A stretch of 64,000 nt of DNA from Pseudoalteromonas sp. MM1 (GTDB lineage: Bacteria > Pseudomonadota > Gammaproteobacteria > Enterobacterales > Alteromonadaceae): the NCBI RefSeq assembly GCF_030296835.1, contig NZ_AP027923.1:248001-312000 (forward strand), written 5' to 3'. Under the pieces are notes generated by a model. The model was not told the origin of the DNA. It did not search any database and saw only the letters and a list, made by a program, of their open reading frames with translations. The first letter of the stretch is position 1. Every line of letters begins with the position of its first letter. Below, one piece after another: positions 58,296-64,000 of the stretch. Position numbers and translations under genes: made by a program.

Positions 58296-59669
58296 ATGAG
58301 CTTTTTAATGAGTGCATTACTTCGTCATACTTCTTCTGGTATTCCCTTATCTTTTATTCTTAAAAACGAGTTAACTGACTGGCAATCACAACAACCGGCT
58401 TTTATCCAAACATGGTTAACAAATAGCGGCTTTGAAAAGCAAGGATTAGCGCTTGTGCCTGACGTGCAAACCGGCGAGCTAGGCCACGTTTATTGTTTAT
58501 TACAAAACCAAGATGATTTTTGGGCCGCAGGCGAGCTTGCAAATAAATTACCGCTGGGCACGTATCAAATTCAAGGCGATGATGCCTTTACAGAGCAAGT
58601 CGCACTTGGTTTTGTGTTAGGCGGCTATGAATTTAGTGAATATAAAGAAAAGCCAACTGCCAAAGCACAATTAGCCATTGCTGATGAAGCGCTGTATCAA
58701 CGTATTAAGCAACAAGCTGATGCCATTTATTTAGCGCGTGATTTAGTAAACACACCGGCAGTAGATATGATGCCGCAGCATTTATCGCAAGTAATGGAAG
58801 ATTTAGCCAATAATTACAACGGCGAATTTACCCAGTGGATTGGCGATGAGCTACTTGAGCAAAATTACCCAACAATACATATGGTAGGTCGCGCGAGCGA
58901 AAACAAACCGCGTTTACTTGATTTAAAATGGGGCGCAAAAGATGCACCGCTTATAACCTTAGTCGGTAAAGGGGTATGTTTTGACTCTGGCGGGCTTGAT
59001 TTAAAACCAAGCTCGGGCATGCGTAACATGAAAAAAGACATGGGCGGAGCAGCGCATGTTATTGCATTAGCACAATTAATTATGGCGGCTAACTTACCAA
59101 TTAGATTGCGTGTTTTAGTGCCTGCGGTTGAAAATGCGGTATCGCGAAATGCATTTCGCCCAGGGGATGTAATTAAAACGCGTAAAGGCATTATGGTTGA
59201 AATAGACAATACCGATGCAGAAGGGCGTTTAGTGTTGTGTGATGCGCTTAGCGAAGCACAAAACGATAACCCTGAGCTAATTATTGATTTTGCGACCCTT
59301 ACCGGTGCTTGCCGTGTTGCTTTAGGTACTGAGCTACCGGGCTTTTTCTCAACAGAGCGCGATGTAGCAAATGGTATTATTGATGCCGGTATGGATGTAA
59401 GTGACCCTGTATGGCAATTACCTTTATTTGATCAGTACAAAAGCTTTTTAAAGAGCGATGTAGCCGATATGGCTAATTGTGCCAGCACACCGTTTGGTGG
59501 GGCCATCACCGCAGCGCTTTATTTAAAAGAGTTTGTAGAGCCAACCACTCCATGGGTACATTTTGATGTAATGGCGTGGAATTTACGTGCTTTACCTGGG
59601 CGCCCAACAGGCGGTGAAGCGTTAGGGATTCGTGCGGTATTTAATTACTTGCAAAGCCGCTTTAAATAA
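58296..59669 (+). CDS. M17 leucyl aminopeptidase family protein
   Basis: A 457-residue cytoplasmic di-metal aminopeptidase. Active-site pieces are present: VGKGVCFDSGGLDLKPS (Lys and Asp ligands), MKKDMGGAAHV, the Arg of the later NTDAEGRLVLCDAL signature (Asp and Glu ligands), and GGEALGIRAVF near the end. It removes N-terminal residues from peptides. It is somewhat shorter than PepA (about 500) and near PepB-like size. ATG at 58296 or 58308 could start it. A hairpin shared with the VOC gene follows. Confidence 0.92.
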   Translation: MSFLMSALLRHTSSGIPLSFILKNELTDWQSQQPAFIQTWLTNSGFEKQGLALVPDVQTGELGHVYCLLQNQDDFWAAGELANKLPLGTYQIQGDDAFTEQVALGFVLGGYEFSEYKEKPTAKAQLAIADEALYQRIKQQADAIYLARDLVNTPAVDMMPQHLSQVMEDLANNYNGEFTQWIGDELLEQNYPTIHMVGRASENKPRLLDLKWGAKDAPLITLVGKGVCFDSGGLDLKPSSGMRNMKKDMGGAAHVIALAQLIMAANLPIRLRVLVPAVENAVSRNAFRPGDVIKTRKGIMVEIDNTDAEGRLVLCDALSEAQNDNPELIIDFATLTGACRVALGTELPGFFSTERDVANGIIDAGMDVSDPVWQLPLFDQYKSFLKSDVADMANCASTPFGGAITAALYLKEFVEPTTPWVHFDVMAWNLRALPGRPTGGEALGIRAVFNYLQSRFK

Positions 59670-59674
59670 ACCTT

Positions 59675-59702
59675 GTTATACGAGGGTTATACCTCGTATA
59701 AC
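59675..59702. terminator. hairpin between convergent aminopeptidase and VOC genes
   Basis: GTTATACGAGG (59675-59685) and CCTCGTATAAC (59692-59702) form an exact 11-bp inverted repeat. It overlaps the stop codon of the VOC gene and follows the aminopeptidase stop. No T-run follows, but the size suggests a role at both transcript ends. Confidence 0.55.
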
Positions 59703-60073
59703 TCAAGTGGCAGGTTATCTGGATCGGCAAAAAAGGTGAATTTTTTGCCGGTTATTTCATCCACTCTTATCTCTTCCACAGTTATATTTTGTGACTCTAA
59801 ATACTGCTTTGCTTGGGCAACGTTTTTAACTTTAAATGCTAAATGCCTTAAGCCTTGCGCTTCTGGGTAGCTTGGTCTTGCAGGTGCGCCATCAAACGAA
59901 AATAACTCTATTTGGCTGCCATCAGGCATCGCTAAATCTAATTTATACGAATTACGCGCGGCCCTAAAGTGCTCGTTAATAACTTTAAGTTTAAGTATGT
60001 TGCTATAAAAGTGCTTAGAGCGAGCGTAGTCACTGCAAATAATAGCAGCATGATGAATGCCTAATAGTTCCAT
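59687..60073 (-). CDS. VOC/glyoxalase-fold protein (YaeR-like)
   Basis: A 128-residue protein of the vicinal-oxygen-chelate superfamily with the start LGIHHAAIICSDYARSKHFY, metal-binding His in GIHHAAI and GLRHLAFKV, and Glu in PLELYEV near the end. Size and sequence resemble YaeR rather than true glyoxalase I. It may be a lyase or a dioxygenase-like protein; the substrate is unknown. Its stop lies inside the hairpin at 59675-59702. Confidence 0.85.
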   Translation of the reverse strand: MELLGIHHAAIICSDYARSKHFYSNILKLKVINEHFRAARNSYKLDLAMPDGSQIELFSFDGAPARPSYPEAQGLRHLAFKVKNVAQAKQYLESQNITVEEIRVDEITGKKFTFFADPDNLPLELYEV

Positions 60074-60116
60074 TTAGTGAGTCCCATATAGTTAGTTCCT
60101 TAATTTCATTGTCCTT

Positions 60117-60143
60117 AAAAAAAACGCACCAAAAAGTGCGTTT
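60117..60143 (-). terminator. terminator after the fabH-like gene
   Basis: AAACGCAC (60122-60129) and GTGCGTTT (60136-60143) form an 8-bp stem, with a T-run on the minus strand. Confidence 0.82.
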
Positions 60144-60167
60144 ATGTATAGCTTATTACATGTACTT

Positions 60168-61247
60168 TTAGCTTAGCTCAGCGTCTTTACAGGCTTTAAC
60201 TGCGGGGGCTACAAGCTCAAGGCCTGTTAGCTCACACGGTGGTAAGGTTGCATCACTTACTTTAATCGGTGTTACACGCTCGCCCCATTTTATGTAGCTT
60301 GCTGCCCACGTTAAACCGGCGCCAAATGCAGCCGACATAATATTTGAATGTGGCTTAATTAAGCCTTGCTCTACGGCTTCACATAATGCAATAGCAATTG
60401 TAGCCGCGGAGGTATTACCGTAGTCAGCAATGTTTACCATTACTTTTTCATCAGGTACTTTTAAACGATGCTGAATTGCCTGAATAATACGTAAATTAGC
60501 TTGGTGTGGCACTAATACGTTTATGTCATCAAGGCTTAGATTGGCTTGCGTTAATACATCATCACACGCTTCGCTCATGCCTTTAACAGCACGTTTGAAA
60601 ATTTCACGGCCTTCAAAGAGTAAGTCAGATGGGCCAATTGGCTCATATTTATTTAAATCACTACCAAAGTTAGTGATATGCAAAATGTCTCTGTCTTCGC
60701 TGTCGCAACCAGTTTTAGTACCAAGCAGGCCTGCAGGTGTGTCTGCGGCTTCAAGCACTACTGCGCCTGCGCCATCTCCAAATAACACTGCGCTGTCACG
60801 GCGTGCCCAGTTTACATACCAAGTCATGCGCTCGGCAGCAATAACCACGGCCTTTTTAATCATACCTGCTTGAATTTGTGCAGTAGCTGCTTGAAGGGCA
60901 TATAAAAAACCAGAACACGCAGCATTGGTATCCATAGCTGCAGCGCCGGTTGCACCAATATTTTTTTGTACTAAAGACGCGGTATTGGCCACTACGGTAG
61001 AGGGGGTACATGTTGCTAAAATAACTAAATCGATATCTTTTGCGTCAACCCCTGCACAATCAATGGCATGTTTTGCAGCAACGGTTGCAAGCTCTGCGGT
61101 GTTTACATGGCTAACCCTACGAGATTTAATACCAGTACGTGTTGTGATCCATTCATCGTTGGTATCAACTATTTCGCTAATTTCATCGTTGCTAATGCTT
61201 GCTGGTGGAATGCATTTACCCCAACCAGTAATATGTGCGTAGGCCAT
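60168..61247 (-). CDS. beta-ketoacyl-ACP synthase III (FabH-type)
   Basis: A 359-residue thiolase-fold enzyme with catalytic Cys in [11 protein letters not shown] (about 115), His in VPHQANLRI (about 250) and Asn in YGNTSAAT (about 280). It starts fatty-acid chains by condensing an acyl-CoA with malonyl-ACP. It is about 40 residues longer than classic FabH, with an extra C-terminal tail rich in Pro and Cys. It is not in a fatty-acid operon (fabD/fabG/acpP absent), so it may be a second synthase or make a specialised product. Confidence 0.9.
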   Translation of the reverse strand: MAYAHITGWGKCIPPASISNDEISEIVDTNDEWITTRTGIKSRRVSHVNTAELATVAAKHAIDCAGVDAKDIDLVILATCTPSTVVANTASLVQKNIGATGAAAMDTNAACSGFLYALQAATAQIQAGMIKKAVVIAAERMTWYVNWARRDSAVLFGDGAGAVVLEAADTPAGLLGTKTGCDSEDRDILHITNFGSDLNKYEPIGPSDLLFEGREIFKRAVKGMSEACDDVLTQANLSLDDINVLVPHQANLRIIQAIQHRLKVPDEKVMVNIADYGNTSAATIAIALCEAVEQGLIKPHSNIMSAAFGAGLTWAASYIKWGERVTPIKVSDATLPPCELTGLELVAPAVKACKDAELS

Positions 61248-61465
61248 AATGTGTTCTCTTAAATGGTGGTCTGACGTGTATTGCTAATGGAGGAGTTATA
61301 TCAAAAATTGCCCTTTAAGAGAAGTTATTAACCTGTTTTGTCTCTTAAAGTTTAAATTTACTGTAATTTTAAATGCCCGTTGCTGCATTTATAAATATAA
61401 CCGTTCGAATTTAAAGCAAATAAAGGTATTATTAACTTAGGTCTGTACTGATAAAAGGGAAGTGT

Positions 61466-61867
61466 ATGGGTAATAAAATTAAAGCATCGCTATTTAATCA
61501 CTTAATTGAGTCTGAGCGGCAATTATTAGACCCAGAAGTACGCCAATCAAGCCATGCATTAAATGCCTTGCTTGATGATGAGTTTATTGAAATTGCAGCT
61601 AATGGCACCGTATTTGATAAGCAGCACGTACTAACCCGTTTACCTACTGAGGTTGTTCCACAGTTTTATAATCAGCACTTTAAAGGGCGAATGCTTAGCG
61701 ATGATGTAGCACAAATTAGTTATCAAGCGGCTTACAGGCGCTCTGCCCGAAGTGAGTTTAATTATTCCCTACGTATGTCGCTTTGGCGCAAAAGTAATGA
61801 ACAGTGGAAAATGGTATTTCATCAAGGAACGCCGTGCGCGCTTTTTACTATATCAATGGATGATTGA
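61466..61867 (+). CDS. DUF4440/SnoaL-fold-like protein
   Basis: A 133-residue protein, starting with a helix (NHLIESERQLL) and with a LDDEFIEIAANGTVFDK strand, RMSLWRKSNEQWKMVFHQGTP near the end, the pattern of DUF4440 proteins (NTF2-like fold). These bind or modify small molecules or act as accessory domains; no function can be assigned here. AGGGAAG precedes the ATG. It is 48 bases upstream of the RegB-like kinase gene and may share its transcript. Confidence 0.8.
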   Translation: MGNKIKASLFNHLIESERQLLDPEVRQSSHALNALLDDEFIEIAANGTVFDKQHVLTRLPTEVVPQFYNQHFKGRMLSDDVAQISYQAAYRRSARSEFNYSLRMSLWRKSNEQWKMVFHQGTPCALFTISMDD

Positions 61868-61915
61868 CTGCTTTTATTAACGTATTAAATTTTATAGGTA
61901 AACCGCATCTTGTTT

Positions 61916-63157
61916 ATGCAAACCGACCCGACCATTAGCCGCCTTTTACTGCTGCGAAGTGGTGCCATTGCCGTGCAGTTAATTGCTGTACTGAGCGTTT
62001 ATTTTTTATTAGAACACCAAATAGCGTTATTGCCCTTATTAGTGGTAATTGCGATAGAGGCTATATTCCAATTAGTGAGCGTATTTGCCTATCGAAATGT
62101 AAGCCAAGCTCGCCCCGTTGGTATGTTGATGCAGCTCACTGCTGATGTCCTGTTTTTAACTATTTTGCTCTTTTTAAGTGGCGGCGCAACTAATGCGTTT
62201 GTATCGCTATTATTGTTACCTATTATGATTGCAGCTGTAACACTACGTGAAAAAGGACTCGCTTATATCGCCGTGCTTGCTATTGCCGCTTATAGCTTTT
62301 TGCTAATTAGGATGCCCGATCACAGTATGCATCAAATGAACATGAGCGGGCACTTTATAGGCATGTGGGTAAATTTTGTTTTAAGCGCAAGTGTAATCGC
62401 CCTTGTTATTGGTGCTATGAGTAGAGCATTAAAAGAGCGCGAACGTACAATTGCTAAAGCTCGCGAGCAACAATTACGTAACGAGCAACTGGTAACCTTA
62501 GATGGCGCCGCTGCACAAATAACCCATCAACTCGCTACACCCATCGCTAACTTACAATTACTATTTGAAGAGCTTTTAGAAGAGCAACCGAGTAACCCTG
62601 TTGTTGTGCAAATGCAAACACCGCTCAGGCAATGTGCGTCGCAATTAAACGACTTTAGAAAGCTTTCTGCGCAGCTTCGTAATAAAAATACCAAAGAGCA
62701 CACAACAGTTAGCCAATTGCAAACGCAAATTACCGACACACTATTACTGCAATACCCAGATCAGCACATTAATTGGTTAAGTGAGCCAATAGCAGCCACC
62801 CTAAAAAGTGATGCAATGCTATTACCTGCCATACTTAATTTGCTACAAAATGCATGCATTGCTAATCAAAAAAATAACCAAAGCCAGTTAGAGTTAAGCT
62901 GGCAGCAAAATAATCAACATAGTGAATGTGTATATCTGCTAATTCGTGATTTTGGCAGCGGTTTTAGCCAATCACAATTAGCAGAGCTTGGCGGGCAACT
63001 TATGCCTAGTAGCCAAGGTATGGGGCTTGCGGTATTGCTTTCTAATGTAACGTTTGAGCGCCTAAACGGCTCGCTTACTTTGTATAACCATGCGGGTGGC
63101 GGGGCGGTTGCTAAAGTAAAATTAGCCATAGCAAATAATGAGCAGTCACTTACATGA
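61916..63157 (+). CDS. RegB/PrrB-like redox sensor histidine kinase
   Basis: About 413 residues from the ATG at 61916; an upstream TTG is an alternative. Five to six membrane helices occupy the first 180 residues, followed by a coiled segment and the dimerisation box THQLATPIANLQ, which corresponds to RegB HELGTPL. A Cys (LRQCASQ) lies 36 residues after the phospho-His, similar in placement to the redox-sensing Cys of RegB. ATPase motifs are NLLQNAC, DFGSGF and GMGLAV. It overlaps its regulator by ATGA. Confidence 0.88.
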   Translation: MQTDPTISRLLLLRSGAIAVQLIAVLSVYFLLEHQIALLPLLVVIAIEAIFQLVSVFAYRNVSQARPVGMLMQLTADVLFLTILLFLSGGATNAFVSLLLLPIMIAAVTLREKGLAYIAVLAIAAYSFLLIRMPDHSMHQMNMSGHFIGMWVNFVLSASVIALVIGAMSRALKERERTIAKAREQQLRNEQLVTLDGAAAQITHQLATPIANLQLLFEELLEEQPSNPVVVQMQTPLRQCASQLNDFRKLSAQLRNKNTKEHTTVSQLQTQITDTLLLQYPDQHINWLSEPIAATLKSDAMLLPAILNLLQNACIANQKNNQSQLELSWQQNNQHSECVYLLIRDFGSGFSQSQLAELGGQLMPSSQGMGLAVLLSNVTFERLNGSLTLYNHAGGGAVAKVKLAIANNEQSLT

Positions 63158-63681
63158 AATTACTTATAATTGAAGACGATATAAACTTAGCCAGCACACT
63201 CGCTAGGCGTTTAACAAAACAAGGCTTTAGTTGTGAGGTTGCACACAACCAAAGTGATGCATTACTTAGTGCACGTAAACACTTACCCGATTTTATTTTG
63301 CTCGATATGAAATTGGGTGAAGATAACGGCCTTGCTTTAATTAAGCCCCTTCGCAGCTTATTAGCGCAGGCGCATATTGTATTACTAACCGGATTTGCAA
63401 GTATAGCCACCGCAGTAGAAGCCATGCGTTTGGGCGCTGACGACTACCTAACTAAACCCGTTGATATGGCCACATTATTAAAGGCGCTAAACAATGATTT
63501 AAATACGCAAAATGCGAGCTGTATTGCAACACCGGTTATGTCGCCAGAGCGTTTAGAGTGGGAGCACATTCAGCAAGTACTGCATAGTAATAATGGCAAT
63601 GTGTCGGCCACTGCGAGGCAGTTAAATATGCATAGGCGCACATTGCAGCGTAAGTTACAAAAAAAGCCGGTTCAGCAGTAA
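63154..63681 (+). CDS. RegA/PrrA-like response regulator
   Basis: A 175-residue regulator: receiver with phospho-acceptor Asp in LLDMKLGEDNG (about 51), Lys in YLTKPVD (about 106), and a C-terminal Fis-type helix-turn-helix, NGNVSATARQLNMHRRTLQRKL (about 148-170). It is activated by the kinase encoded just before it (ATGA overlap). RegA-family regulators respond to respiratory redox state and control energy-metabolism genes. The targets are not visible here. Confidence 0.92.
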   Translation: MKLLIIEDDINLASTLARRLTKQGFSCEVAHNQSDALLSARKHLPDFILLDMKLGEDNGLALIKPLRSLLAQAHIVLLTGFASIATAVEAMRLGADDYLTKPVDMATLLKALNNDLNTQNASCIATPVMSPERLEWEHIQQVLHSNNGNVSATARQLNMHRRTLQRKLQKKPVQQ

Positions 63682-63698
63682 CCGCTTAGGGGTATAAA

Positions 63699-64000
63699 AT
63701 GAGTGATGATGCGGCTTTATTAATGCGTAATCAAAAAATTATATTATTCGATGCGCAGTGTAAATTATGTAGTGCGTGGTGTAATTTTATAATTAGTAAC
63801 GATGCCAATGTCATTTTTAAACTATGCAGCGTGCAATCTCCAAAAGGTGCACTGCTATTAACTCACTTTGGTTTTTCAACCACGCAATACGCCTCAATGG
63901 TTTACCTACAAAACGGCAAAGCGTACACGCAAAATCATGCTTTTTTTGAAGTAGTAAAGCAGCTAGGTTACCCTTATAAATTGGCCACTGTATTTAGTGT
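63699..64000 (+). CDS. DCC-family thiol protein (DUF393), truncated at window end
   Basis: The first 100 codons encode MSDDAALLMRNQKII followed by LFDAQCKLCSAWCNFI, the Asp-x2-Cys-x2-Cys signature of the DCC (DUF393) thiol-disulfide oxidoreductase-like family. AGGGGT precedes the ATG at 63699. It starts 17 bases after the RegA-like gene and may be cotranscribed. The 3' end lies beyond the window. Confidence 0.85.
   Translation, partial: MSDDAALLMRNQKIILFDAQCKLCSAWCNFIISNDANVIFKLCSVQSPKGALLLTHFGFSTTQYASMVYLQNGKAYTQNHAFFEVVKQLGYPYKLATVFS

Overview
The window looks like chromosomal DNA of a marine gammaproteobacterium, most likely Pseudoalteromonas or a close relative. The basis is AT-rich DNA, Alteromonadales-type protein families (large TonB-dependent receptors, multi-PAS hybrid kinases, TPR-sulfotransferases, PepSY iron-uptake proteins) and gammaproteobacterial housekeeping genes (rhtA, ahpCF, bfd/bfr, tdk, rlmF). 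Genus assignment is inference from protein style, not from a search. No rRNA, tRNA, CRISPR array, prophage or complete insertion sequence was seen.

Layout. 1-3100: small accessory genes: a two-DTG aspartic-protease-like secreted protein, a membrane protein, a lipoprotein behind a 143-bp inverted-repeat element, and a dispersed palindrome. 3157-7250: TPR-sulfotransferase and TonB-dependent receptor, pair 1. 7657-17984: metabolic and transport genes (XenA-like ene-reductase, MFS, RhtA-like exporter, GntR regulator, Gfo/Idh oxidoreductase, AraC regulator with a divergent GMC oxidoreductase, and a BMT5-like methyltransferase carrying a U1-type zinc finger). The AraC gene ends inside a 268-bp MITE-like element. 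18242-20551: ahpC-ahpF peroxide defence. 20663-23527: hybrid kinase and small proteins. 23897-26073: Fur-box-preceded ferrisiderophore-type operon (DUF3649-like, PepSY, DUF3325-like). 26070-37821: patatin, SMP-30, diguanylate cyclase, a CDF transporter with an altered metal site, a 1500-residue propeller/PAS/GGDEF/EAL protein, isochorismatase-like hydrolase, chemoreceptor and thioredoxin-like protein. 38408-40925: iron storage: Fur box-bfd facing two complementary bacterioferritin subunits, then another PepSY protein. 41347-48557: a 1585-residue hybrid kinase, GNAT acetyltransferase, and an alkylation-repair pair (Ada/AlkA fusion plus Ogt). 48625-53096: periplasmic binding protein, thymidine kinase, threonine aldolase, an rlmF interrupted by one amber codon, and a hydrolase. 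53107-57201: TPR-sulfotransferase and TonB-dependent receptor, pair 2, with the same order and a terminator at the same place as pair 1. 57540-64000: a 52-residue Cys-rich oxidoreductase-like protein, LETM1-like protein, M17 aminopeptidase, glyoxalase-fold protein, FabH-type synthase, DUF4440-like protein, a RegB/RegA-like two-component pair and a truncated DCC-family thiol protein.

How the genes work together. Three themes recur: iron (Fur-box operon, bfd/bfr/bfr, PepSY proteins), redox and peroxide stress (ahpCF, RegBA-like pair, thiol proteins), and signalling (two large hybrid kinases, two c-di-GMP proteins, a chemoreceptor). The best candidate for an undescribed module is the twice-occurring TonB-dependent receptor / terminator / TPR-sulfotransferase unit. 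It suggests that a PAPS-dependent sulfotransferase acts on the receptor, its cargo or a surface molecule. That function is inference; the repeated arrangement is seen directly.
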